NCBI GenBank assembly: GCA_902478825.1
Contig: CABSMK010000050.1
Span: 1 to 11,071, forward strand
Reading direction: 5' to 3'
Length of the DNA stretch: 11,071 nt
Source of the DNA: an uncultured Collinsella sp.
GTDB taxonomy: Bacteria > Actinomycetota > Coriobacteriia > Coriobacteriales > Coriobacteriaceae
Below, piece by piece: positions 5,691 to 11,071 of the stretch (positions within the stretch are counted from its first letter, which is position 1; every line of letters starts with the position of its first letter). Made by a program: the position numbers and the translations under genes. The notes under the pieces are model-generated. The model did no database searches. It worked only from the letters and a program-made list of their open reading frames with translations, and had not been told where the DNA came from.

Positions 5691-6062
5691 ATGGCAACTA
5701 AGTCTATTGAAACTGAGGCCACCGAGGTTCGCGCCGTCGCTAAGTACGTGCGTGTTTCCCCCAGCAAGGCCCGCCTGGTGGTCGATCTGATCCGCCGCAA
5801 GCCTGTCGCTCAGGCCTTCGACATCCTCCACTTCTGCGACCGCGCCGTCGCCGTGGATGTCGAGAAGGTTCTCCGTTCCGCCGTTGCGAACGCCGAGAAC
5901 AACAACGGTCTGCGTGCCGACAACCTGGTTGTCGCCGCTGCCTATGTTGACGAGGGTCCGACGCTTAAGCGCATCCGTCCCCGCGCCAAGGGTTCCGCTT
6001 CTCGCATTCTGAAGCGTACTTCCCACATCACCGTCGTCGTTGCTCCTCGAAAGGAGGCGTAA
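5691..6062 (+). CDS. rplV: 50S ribosomal protein L22
   Basis: L22 binds all domains of 23S rRNA, and its beta-hairpin lines the exit tunnel, where macrolide-resistance changes occur. The 123-residue protein has the core VRAVAKYVRVSPSKARLVVDLIR (residues about 13-35) and the hairpin region around GPTLKRIRPRAKGSASRILKR (residues about 86-107). A short N-terminal stretch, MATKSIETEATE, precedes the core, about ten residues more than the shortest L22 proteins. The only visible ribosome site is the weak GGGGG at 5677-5681, so coupling to rpsS translation is likely. Confidence 0.98.
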   Translation: MATKSIETEATEVRAVAKYVRVSPSKARLVVDLIRRKPVAQAFDILHFCDRAVAVDVEKVLRSAVANAENNNGLRADNLVVAAAYVDEGPTLKRIRPRAKGSASRILKRTSHITVVVAPRKEA

Positions 6063-6068
6063 AGCTGT

Positions 6069-6779
6069 ATGGGTCAGAAAGTCTACCCCACCGGCTTCCG
6101 TCTTGGCATCACCGAGAACTGGCGCTCCCGCTGGTTCGCAGAGAAGGATTACGCTAAGACCCTCGGTAACGATCTCGAGATCCGCAAGTATCTCGAGAAG
6201 CGTCTTTCCCGCGCAGCTGTCTCCCGCGTCGAGATCGAGCGCGCTGGCGACAAGGTGAAGGTCATCATCCTCACCGCTCGCCCCGGCGTTGTCATCGGTA
6301 AGAAGGGTGCCGAGATCGATACCCTCCGCACCGAGCTCGAGAAGGTCGCTGGCGTCTCCAAGGGCCAGCTCTCCGTCGACGTTGTCGAGATCAAGCGCCC
6401 CGAGCTCGACGCCAACCTCGTTGCTCAGTCCATTGCTGAGCAGCTCGAGGGCCGCGTTGCCTTCCGTCGCGCTATGCGCAAAGCTGTCCAGTCCGCCCGC
6501 AAGGCCGGCGCTAAGGGCATCCGTATCCAGTGCTCCGGTCGTCTCGGCGGTGCCGAGATGGGCCGTCGTGAGTGGTACCGCGAGGGTCGCGTGCCTCTGC
6601 ACACCCTCCGTGCCAAGATCGACTACGGCACGGCTGTCGCCAGCACCACCATGGGCGCTTGCGGCGTGAAGGTCTGGATCTACCTGGGCGAGAAGCTCCC
6701 GGGCCAGCCTGTTCCCAACCCTGCACTCGAGGGCTCTTCCCGTCCTCGTCGTCGTAACTCCGAGAGGAGGGGTCAGTAG
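6069..6779 (+). CDS. rpsC: 30S ribosomal protein S3
   Basis: S3 is at the mRNA entry side of the 30S subunit and has helicase-like activity with S4 and S5. The 236-residue protein begins MGQKVYPTGFRLGITENW. Its type-2 KH domain has the GKKG loop at residues 77-80, and the C-terminal domain includes AKGIRIQCSGRLGGAEM and the REWYREGRVPLHTLRAKIDYG signature. The C-terminal tail is short and basic (SSRPRRRNSERRGQ). An AAAGGAGG site (6050-6057) lies inside the end of rplV. Its TAG stop overlaps the rplP GTG start by one base, giving coupled translation. Confidence 0.98.
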   Translation: MGQKVYPTGFRLGITENWRSRWFAEKDYAKTLGNDLEIRKYLEKRLSRAAVSRVEIERAGDKVKVIILTARPGVVIGKKGAEIDTLRTELEKVAGVSKGQLSVDVVEIKRPELDANLVAQSIAEQLEGRVAFRRAMRKAVQSARKAGAKGIRIQCSGRLGGAEMGRREWYREGRVPLHTLRAKIDYGTAVASTTMGACGVKVWIYLGEKLPGQPVPNPALEGSSRPRRRNSERRGQ

Positions 6780-7282
6780 TGCTTGCCCCTAAGCGTATTC
6801 TTCACCGCAAGGTGCAGCGTGGCTCCATGAAGGGCCAGGCCAAGGGTAATACCGAGCTGCATTTCGGCGAGTTTGGTATCCAGGCTCTCGAGGCCCATTG
6901 GATCACCAACCGTCAGATCGAGGCCGCTCGTATTGCCATGACCCGCTACATGAAGCGTGGCGGTCGTGTCTACATCACGATCTTCCCCGATAAGCCCATC
7001 ACCAAGAAGCCTGCCGAGACTCGCATGGGTTCTGGTAAGGGTAACCCCGAGGAGTGGGTGGCCGTCGTCAAGCCCGGCCGCATCATGTTCGAGGTCAAGG
7101 GCGTGCCCGAGGAGGTCGCTCGCGAGGCTCTGCGTCTTGCACAGCACAAGCTTCCCATCAAGACCAAGATTGTTGCTGCTAAGAACGCTGAGCAGCGCAT
7201 CGAGAAGGAGATGGCTGAGGAGGCCGCTCTCGAGGCCAAGTGGGCTGCTGAGGACGCCGCCGCCGCCAAGGAGGAGAACTAA
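6779..7282 (+). CDS. rplP: 50S ribosomal protein L16 with acidic C-terminal extension
   Basis: L16 is a late-assembly 50S protein that helps position the A-site tRNA. The core, MLAPKRILHRKVQRGSMKG to about residue 133 (LPIKTKIV), is typical, including TRYMKRGGRVYITIFPDKPITKKPAETRMG and GKGNPEEWVAVVKPGR. The usual length is about 137-144 residues; this one has 167. The last 33 residues are Ala/Glu/Lys-rich (EKEMAEEAALEAKWAAEDA) and could form a charged helix. The start is GTG at 6779, overlapping the rpsC stop by one base. AGGAGG (6764-6769) is well placed, and translation beginning with the LAPKR core supports this start. The TAA stop shares its last A with the rpmC ATG. Confidence 0.97.
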   Translation: MLAPKRILHRKVQRGSMKGQAKGNTELHFGEFGIQALEAHWITNRQIEAARIAMTRYMKRGGRVYITIFPDKPITKKPAETRMGSGKGNPEEWVAVVKPGRIMFEVKGVPEEVAREALRLAQHKLPIKTKIVAAKNAEQRIEKEMAEEAALEAKWAAEDAAAAKEEN

Positions 7283-7497
7283 TGAAGCCCGCAGAGATTC
7301 GTGAGCTCTCGGACGCTCAGCTTGTTGAGAAGCTGAAGGAAATGCGCGCCGAGCTCTTTAACCTTCGTTTCCAGATGGCCACCAGCCAGCTGGACAACAC
7401 CGCTCGCGTCAACACCGTGAAGAAGGACATCGCTCGCGTCCTCACGGAGCAGCGCGCCCGCGAGATCGCAGCGGAGAAGTCCGCTGTCGCCGAGTAG
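7282..7497 (+). CDS. rpmC: 50S ribosomal protein L29
   Basis: L29 lies next to L23 at the tunnel exit and is a two-helix hairpin protein. The 71-residue protein has the family pattern: MKPAEIRELSDAQLVEKLKEMRAELFNLRFQ (helix 1), then MATSQLDNTARVNTVKKDIARVLTEQRAREI (helix 2). Its first base is the last base of the rplP stop (TAATG), and GAGGAGAA (7271-7278) serves as ribosome site inside rplP. Length is normal, with a slightly long Ala/Glu tail. Confidence 0.97.
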   Translation: MKPAEIRELSDAQLVEKLKEMRAELFNLRFQMATSQLDNTARVNTVKKDIARVLTEQRAREIAAEKSAVAE

Positions 7498-7513
7498 GAC
7501 CTAAGGAGAGAAC

Positions 7514-7774
7514 ATGACTGATTCGCGTAACTCGCGTAAGGTCCGTACGGGTGTCGTTACCTCCGTCTCCGGTGCCAAGACCATTGTCGTCACCATCACC
7601 GAGCGCAAGCGTCACCCCAAGTACGGCAAGATGATGACCAGCTCCAAGAAGCTGCACGCTCACGACGAGGAGTGCACGGCTGGCGTGGGCGATACCGTCC
7701 GCGTTATGGAGACCCGTCCTATGTCCAAGATGAAGCGTTGGCGCCTCATCGAGGTCGTCGAGCGCGCTAAATAA
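7514..7774 (+). CDS. rpsQ: 30S ribosomal protein S17
   Basis: S17 is a primary 16S rRNA-binding protein with an OB fold. The 86-residue protein has the expected RKVRTGVVTSVSGAKTIVVTITERKRHPKYGKMM region (residues 8-41) and the signature GVGDTVRVMETRPMSKMKRWRLIEVV (residues about 57-82). TAAGGAGA (7502-7509) precedes the ATG by 4 nt. It is the last gene before a 118-nt structured gap, so it closes the S10-type part of the cluster. Confidence 0.98.
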   Translation: MTDSRNSRKVRTGVVTSVSGAKTIVVTITERKRHPKYGKMMTSSKKLHAHDEECTAGVGDTVRVMETRPMSKMKRWRLIEVVERAK

Positions 7775-7776
7775 GC

Positions 7777-7885
7777 AGTCGCTCTTACGACTTGTACGTT
7801 TCCGAAGATGTGCGTATGCCTGGTTTGCATACCACAGGCCGTCTAAAGGCTGCGCACCTCTCTTCGGTTCTTAGTTCGGAGGAAC
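7777..7885 (+). promoter_or_regulatory. Structured RNA between rpsQ and rplN (three-way junction)
   Basis: AGTCG (7777-7781) pairs with CGACT (7788-7792). A larger fold follows. CCGAAGA (7802-7808) pairs perfectly with TCTTCGG (7861-7867), and inside it GTGCG (7810-7814) pairs with CGCAC (7853-7857). This stem branches into TATGC/GCATA (7815-7819 with 7827-7831) and a short GGCC/GGCT hairpin (7837-7840 with 7848-7851). GTTC (7867-7870) can also pair with GAAC (7882-7885), enclosing the rplN ribosome site GGAGGA (7878-7883). The gap falls at the S10/spc boundary, so an autogenous leader for rplN-rplX is likely. No clear promoter is visible. Function is inferred. Confidence 0.58.
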
Positions 7886-7892
7886 ATCTACC

Positions 7893-8261
7893 ATGATTCA
7901 GATGCAAACCATGCTGAACGTCGCCGACAACTCCGGCGCTCGCAAGATTCGCTGCATCAAGGTGCTTGGCGGTTCCAAGCGTCGTTATGCAGGCATCGGC
8001 GATGTGTTCATCGGTGCTGTCCAGGAGGCTACCCCTGGCGCCAACGTCAAGAAGAAGGACGTTGTCCGTTGCGTCGTCGTTCGCACCGTTAAGGAGATCC
8101 GCCGCAAGGATGGCTCCTACATTCGCTTTGATGAGAACGCCTGCGTTGTCATCAACAACGATGGTTCGCCCGTCGGCACCCGTATCTTCGGGCCTGTCGC
8201 TCGCGAGCTTCGTGACAAGAAGTACATGAAGATCGTCTCGCTCGCTCCCGAGACCCTGTAG
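7893..8261 (+). CDS. rplN: 50S ribosomal protein L14
   Basis: L14 binds 23S rRNA and forms an intersubunit bridge with 16S rRNA; it is also the contact for the silencing factor RsfS. The 122-residue protein is full length. It has MIQMQTMLNVADNSGARKIRCIKVLGGSKRRYAGIGD and the family signature around EIRRKDGSYIRFDENACVVIN (residues about 68-88). GGAGGA (7878-7883) is 9 nt from the ATG. In most bacteria it opens the spc operon; here it follows a structured leader and is followed only by rplX. Confidence 0.98.
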   Translation: MIQMQTMLNVADNSGARKIRCIKVLGGSKRRYAGIGDVFIGAVQEATPGANVKKKDVVRCVVVRTVKEIRRKDGSYIRFDENACVVINNDGSPVGTRIFGPVARELRDKKYMKIVSLAPETL

Positions 8262-8274
8262 TTAGGGGAGATAT

Positions 8275-8580
8275 ATGTATATCAAGAAGGGCGATAAGGT
8301 CCAGGTTCTCTCTGGTAAGGATCGCGGCAAGCAGGGCGTTATCCTGCGTGCTCTCCCCGCCGAGAACAAGGTCGTTGTCGAGGGCGTTTCGGTCGTCAAG
8401 AAGGCCGTCAAGCCCAACGCTGCCAACCAGCAGGGCGGCATCGTTTCGCAGGAGGCTCCTATCGACGCCTCTAACGTCAATCTCGTCTGCCCCGAGTGCG
8501 GTAAGGTTACCCGCGTCGGTCACGAGAAGGACGGCAAGAACAAGCTGCGCGTCTGCAAGAAGTGCGGCCACAAGTTCTAA
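8275..8580 (+). CDS. rplX: 50S ribosomal protein L24, zinc-ribbon form
   Basis: L24 starts 50S assembly by binding the 5' end of 23S rRNA. The 101-residue protein has the N-terminal KOW motif (KKGDKVQVLSGKDRGKQGVILR, residues 4-25) and a C-terminal CPEC (C72, C75) and CKKC (C94, C97) pair. That pair should form a Cys4 zinc ribbon, present in only some bacterial L24 proteins. AGGGGAGA precedes the ATG at 8275. It is the last gene of this cluster: a strong terminator begins 27 nt later, and rplE, which normally follows, is absent. Confidence 0.97.
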   Translation: MYIKKGDKVQVLSGKDRGKQGVILRALPAENKVVVEGVSVVKKAVKPNAANQQGGIVSQEAPIDASNVNLVCPECGKVTRVGHEKDGKNKLRVCKKCGHKF

Positions 8581-8606
8581 GCTGCCCGCAACATCAAGTT
8601 GCTAGC

Positions 8607-8642
8607 AAAGGCCCGGATGCCCCACGGCACCCGGGCCTTTTT
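8607..8642 (+). terminator. Strong rho-independent terminator after rplX
   Basis: AAAGGCCCGG (8607-8616) pairs with CCGGGCCTTT (8631-8640). An inner TGCC/GGCA stem (8618-8621 with 8626-8629) sits around a CCAC loop, and the T-run is at 8638-8642. This is the strongest terminator in the window. It shows that the ribosomal transcript really ends after rplX and is not merely cut by the assembly. Confidence 0.93.
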
Positions 8643-8655
8643 CTATCCCCACTCA

Positions 8656-8736
8656 TTGGGGACAGACTTAAACGACTAATCTTTGGGGACGTTCATAAAC
8701 AACTAGCCGTTGGGGACAGTCTTTAAAACTGTATAT
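8656..8736. repeat. Three tandem copies of a 27-bp repeat
   Basis: Units begin TTGGGGAC at 8656, 8683 and 8710, exactly 27 bp apart. Similarity continues into a second block near unit position 15 (TAAACGACTA, TAAACAACTA, TTAAAACTG) and fades in the last five bases. There are no unique spacers between units, so it is not a CRISPR array. The GGGAC core also occurs in the palindromes just downstream, suggesting one repeat family. Confidence 0.78.
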
Positions 8737-8767
8737 CTGGCCATCTGGGATTGGCTTCAACGAAAGC

Positions 8768-8839
8768 GGCACTTAGGGACTGTCCCTAGGTGCCGGCACA
8801 TAGGGACGTTCCCTTTTTGCCGGCAGTTTGGGACGGTCC
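8768..8839. repeat. Cluster of GGGAC/GTCCC palindromes
   Basis: Three palindromes follow each other. First, GGCAC-T-TAGGGAC-T-GTCCCTA-G-GTGCC (8768-8794) is a nearly perfect hairpin with one T/G pair. Second, TGCCGGCA (8791-8798, itself a palindrome) pairs with a copy at 8818-8825 around AGGGA-CGT-TCCCT (8802-8814). Third, GGAC-G-GTCC (8831-8839). The first two share bases 8791-8794, so they are alternative folds. This resembles REP-like intergenic palindromes. No adjacent transposase is visible. Confidence 0.8.
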
Positions 8840-9119
8840 TTTGATGTCTGGTGCCCCCAGAGGGGTGAAGTAATACAGCTGGCTCTGTCTTTTAGGGCTA
8901 TGGTGTTCCGCCCCTTTGTGTTTCACAAGGATCGTTCCGTGCGCATTTACGCGCATAGCCTTGCGTGATAATGCGCATAACTGCACAAACATCTGGCAAC
9001 TATGGCTAAATAAAGACTGATAAGCAAATAAACACGCAAACACGAGCAGATACGCGCGCAATTGTGCGAATATAGGGTTGTTAGAAATGAAGGACTTCCG
9101 ATGACTTAGGAGGCACATC
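8840..9119. promoter_or_regulatory. Non-coding upstream region of the oxidoreductase operon
   Basis: I see no gene in these 280 bases. The second half is AT-richer than the flanks and must hold the promoter of the downstream operon, but no convincing -35/-10 pair stands out. GCGCAT occurs three times (8941-8946, 8951-8956, 8973-8978), the last inside the palindrome ATGCGCAT (8971-8978). An imperfect inverted repeat CGCGCAATTGTGCG is at 9055-9068. These are possible operator sites for the DeoR-type regulator encoded in the operon, which is a guess from location. The ribosome site TTAGGAGG (9106-9113) is strong. Confidence 0.35.
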
Positions 9120-10199
9120 ATGGCAGATTCCAAACAGGCTCCGCTCGACGCCGAAGCAGCCGCTAAGGCGGCATTCGCCTCGGTCCAGGATCAGCCGTTC
9201 CCCGACGATATTTTTACGGCTCCCGAGCTTCGTTGGGCTGTGATCGGGTGCGGCGTTATCGCCAACCAGATGGCCCAGTCTCTCGCTCTTGCCGGCCGCA
9301 AGCTTGCGGGCGTTGCCAACCGCACTCTGTCCAAGGCTCAAGCTTTTGCAGAGCAGTATGGCGTTGAGAAGGTCTATGAAACGGTCGAGGACCTCTACGC
9401 CGATCCGAACATTGACGCGGTCTATATCACCACGCCGCACAACACGCATATCACCTACCTGCGCGCCGCTCTGTCAGCTGGCAAGCACGTGCTTTGCGAG
9501 AAGGCCATTACCCTCAACTCCGCCGAGCTCGACGAGGCGCGTGCCATTGCCGACGAGCACAACGTGGTCCTCATGGACGCCACTACGGTGCTCCACATGC
9601 CCTTGTATCAGGAGCTGCACCGCCGCATGGATGCCGGCGAGTTTGGCCACATGAACCTTGCTCAGCTCAACTTTGGTAGCTATAAGGAGTACGGCGATCT
9701 GACCAATCGCTTCTACAACCGTAGTCTCGCCGGCGGCGCCATGCTCGACATTGGCGTGTATGCGCTCTCCGTTATGCGCCTCTTTATGGCGAGCCAGCCC
9801 GCTGAGGTTGTCTCGCTGGGCAACACCTGTGAGACCGGCGTTGACGTCGCGAGTGGCATTGTCTGCCGTAACGCCGAGCAGCAGCTGGGCGTGGTGAGTC
9901 TTACGCTCCACTCCAAGCAGCCCAAGCGTTCGGTTATCAGCTTCGACAAGTGCTATATCGAGGTCAACGAGTATCCGCGCGCCGACCATGCGACCATCGT
10001 GTGGACTGCGGACGGTCGCCGTGAGGAGGTCCACGCTGGCACCGAGGCATACGCTCTGTGCTACGAGATGGCCGACCTGGAGAAGGCCGTTGCCGGCGAT
10101 GATTCGAAGTGCGAGCTTCTGGGCTATGCTTCTGATGTTATGGAGCTGATGACCAAGCTTCGCGCCGACTGGGGAGTTGTGTACCCCGAGGAGGAGTAA
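9120..10199 (+). CDS. Gfo/Idh/MocA family NAD(P)-dependent oxidoreductase
   Basis: This 359-residue protein belongs to a family that oxidises or reduces sugars, inositols and related polyols. The Rossmann fold starts late, with VIGCGVIA (GxG at residues 43-45) after about 36 extra hydrophilic, Ala-rich residues. ITTPHNTH (103-110) is the family's dinucleotide-binding TPxxxH segment. The catalytic lysine lies in CEKAIT (K128), where A replaces the usual proline of the EKP motif. AGGAMLDIGVYALS (204-217) holds the conserved D210 and Y214 of the substrate site. The C-terminal half is the alpha/beta dimerisation domain. The TTAGGAGG ribosome site fits the ATG at 9120; a start nearer the Rossmann fold would lack one. 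It is followed after 3 nt by a DeoR regulator, so it is probably a sugar-catabolic enzyme controlled by that protein. Substrate unknown. Confidence 0.9.
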   Translation: MADSKQAPLDAEAAAKAAFASVQDQPFPDDIFTAPELRWAVIGCGVIANQMAQSLALAGRKLAGVANRTLSKAQAFAEQYGVEKVYETVEDLYADPNIDAVYITTPHNTHITYLRAALSAGKHVLCEKAITLNSAELDEARAIADEHNVVLMDATTVLHMPLYQELHRRMDAGEFGHMNLAQLNFGSYKEYGDLTNRFYNRSLAGGAMLDIGVYALSVMRLFMASQPAEVVSLGNTCETGVDVASGIVCRNAEQQLGVVSLTLHSKQPKRSVISFDKCYIEVNEYPRADHATIVWTADGRREEVHAGTEAYALCYEMADLEKAVAGDDSKCELLGYASDVMELMTKLRADWGVVYPEEE

Positions 10200-10202
10200 G
10201 CG

Positions 10203-10949
10203 ATGCTTGCGGAAGATAGGCTCAACGCGATCGTGTCGATGGTGCAGCGAGCCGGCTCGGTTACCGTGCCGGAGCTTGCTGAGGCCCTGGGCGTGACGGC
10301 GTCTACCATTCGGCGCGACCTGCAGACGCTCGACCGAGCGCACCGCATCGCCAAGGTCCACGGTGGGGCGACGAGTCTTGAGCGCGCGCACGTGACGCGC
10401 GACCTAACGCTTAATGAGCGCAGCGACCTCCATAACGATGACAAGGAGCGTATCTGCGCCCGTGCGGCGGCGCTTGTGGAGCCTGAGAGCTTTGTATACA
10501 TCGACTCGGGCTCGACGACGCTCAGACTCATCGAGCATCTTCCACACCTTGAAGATGTCACCTATGTGACCGATTCCGTGCTCCATGCTCAGCGCCTTGC
10601 TTTGCGCGGCATGCGTACCGTGGTGCTGGGCGGCGAGCTCAAACCCGAGACCGAGGCGCTCGTTGGCCCCGATGCCTTGGCAACCTTAGACCGCTACAAC
10701 TTCAACTGTGGCTTTTGGGGCTCTAACGGCATTGCCGCCGAGCAGGGCTTCACGGCGCCCGATATCGAGGAGGCGCAAGTAAAGCGTATCTCAATGCGCC
10801 ATACGGCCAAGCGCTTCGTAATCTCGGACGCCAGTAAATTTGGCATGGTGGCGCCCGTCAAGTTCGCGGACTTCCGCGACGCAACGATTATTACCGCAGG
10901 CGAGGTCCCCGCCAAGTACCGGGCAATGGACAACGTCATCACGGTCTAA
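10203..10949 (+). CDS. DeoR/GlpR family transcriptional regulator
   Basis: This 248-residue regulator is of the DeoR type, which represses sugar operons and responds to phosphorylated sugars. The N-terminal winged helix-turn-helix is at about residues 5-58, with VTVPELAEALGVTASTIRRDLQTLD (20-44) and the typical KVHGGA turn (51-56). The C-terminal sensor domain, related to ribose-5-phosphate isomerase, has DSGSTT (101-106, phosphate binding), VLGGELKPET (141-150), GSNGI (173-177) and DASKFG (209-214). Length is typical. It starts 3 nt after the oxidoreductase stop, with GAGGAGGAG (10188-10196) as ribosome site, so the two are one operon and it may control itself. Its effector is unknown. The insertion sequence 44 nt downstream may cut it off from further operon genes. 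Confidence 0.93.
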   Translation: MLAEDRLNAIVSMVQRAGSVTVPELAEALGVTASTIRRDLQTLDRAHRIAKVHGGATSLERAHVTRDLTLNERSDLHNDDKERICARAAALVEPESFVYIDSGSTTLRLIEHLPHLEDVTYVTDSVLHAQRLALRGMRTVVLGGELKPETEALVGPDALATLDRYNFNCGFWGSNGIAAEQGFTAPDIEEAQVKRISMRHTAKRFVISDASKFGMVAPVKFADFRDATIITAGEVPAKYRAMDNVITV

Positions 10950-10993
10950 CAGCAGGGGACGGGCTAAGGCCAAAACCACCGCGAAGGGACAGG

Positions 10994-11071
10994 TGAACTG
11001 CGCCCCGAAACTTGGACTGAACAAATAGCGACTACGCCGCAAGGGCCCGGTTCCGGAACTCCTCCGGCGTC
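10994..11071 (-). mobile_element. End of an IS3-family insertion sequence (IS150-group-like), cut by window end
   Basis: The element appears to start at TGAACTGCGCCCC (10994), which resembles the TG-starting terminal repeats of IS150-group elements. It is followed at 11034 on the minus strand by the stop of a transposase whose last residues look like IS3-family orfB. The transposase stop lying about 40 bp inside the terminus is the normal layout. The terminal repeat probably covers about 10994-11018. Only one end is in the window, so neither the partner repeat nor the 3-4 bp target duplication can be checked; AGG (10991-10993) is the candidate flank. Confidence 0.72.
11032..11071 (-). CDS. 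IS3-family transposase (orfB), C-terminal codons only
   Basis: Reading the minus strand from the window edge gives TPEEFRNRALAA followed by TAG (11034-11032). This matches the end of IS3-family transposases, where a short SPxEYR/TPEEFR-type motif closes the DDE integrase domain. Only 12 complete codons are visible; the catalytic residues and orfA lie outside. The assignment depends on this short motif plus the adjoining terminal repeat. Confidence 0.68.
   Translation of the reverse strand, partial: TPEEFRNRALAA

Noticed and set aside
7792..7820. Promoter TTGTAC-N17-TATGCC for rplN
   Set aside because: Each hexamer matches consensus at only about half its positions, and the region is better explained by the base-paired leader.
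8656..8736. CRISPR array
   Set aside because: The 27-bp units are directly adjacent with no unique spacers, only three copies are present, and no cas genes are nearby.
8786..9133. 115-codon minus-strand frame in the gap before the oxidoreductase
   Set aside because: It crosses the palindromic repeats and the oxidoreductase ribosome site, has no family resemblance, and its composition looks like translated non-coding DNA.
1..11071. tRNA or rRNA genes
   Set aside because: I looked for cloverleaf-like segments with a TTCGA-type T-loop in the gaps and found none; all gaps are accounted for by repeats, leaders or terminators.

Overview
The window looks like chromosomal DNA from a high-GC Gram-positive gut bacterium. 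The class Coriobacteriia is most likely, probably Collinsella or a close relative. This rests on the character of the ribosomal proteins, the Cys4 zinc-ribbon form of L24, codon use, and intergenic repeats built on GGGAC/GTCCC, which I associate with that group. No 16S or other decisive marker is present, so the genus is an inference. The first 48 bases are not biological: they are Illumina Nextera P7 adapter with an i7 index, so position 1 is a contig end with untrimmed adapter.

Layout: (1) 49-363, C-terminal fragment of a PTS EIIC permease, then hairpins and a terminator. (2) 508-1668, a CDF-family cation exporter with the N-D/D-D metal-site pattern of manganese exporters, and 1708-2334, a histidine phosphatase. 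(3) 2335-2791, a 457-base gap with a near-perfect 48/49-nt inverted repeat (2369-2532), a conserved 25-bp element and a structured leader. (4) 2792-8580, a ribosomal protein cluster rplC-rplD-rplW // rplB-rpsS-rplV-rpsC-rplP-rpmC-rpsQ // rplN-rplX, closed by a strong terminator (8607-8642). The // marks are non-coding gaps with RNA-like structure. (5) 8643-9119, a non-coding region with a 27-bp tandem repeat and GGGAC/GTCCC palindromes. (6) 9120-10949, a two-gene operon of a Gfo/Idh/MocA oxidoreductase and a DeoR-type regulator. (7) 10994-11071, the end of an IS3-family (IS150-group-like) insertion sequence, with the last 12 codons of its transposase on the minus strand.

The ribosomal cluster is a cut-down S10/spc operon. 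rpsJ is missing in front of rplC, and rplE and the rest of spc are missing after rplX. Internally it is split at two places, each with its own candidate leader. The rplC and rplB units share a 25-bp element just upstream, which suggests co-regulation. The rplB leader can fold so that the ribosome binding site is paired, and the rplN leader can fold as a three-way junction. These are the most interesting features here. I see no defence system, CRISPR array, toxin-antitoxin pair or other obviously new multi-gene system. The leaders, the large palindrome and the repeat families are the candidates for undescribed biology.
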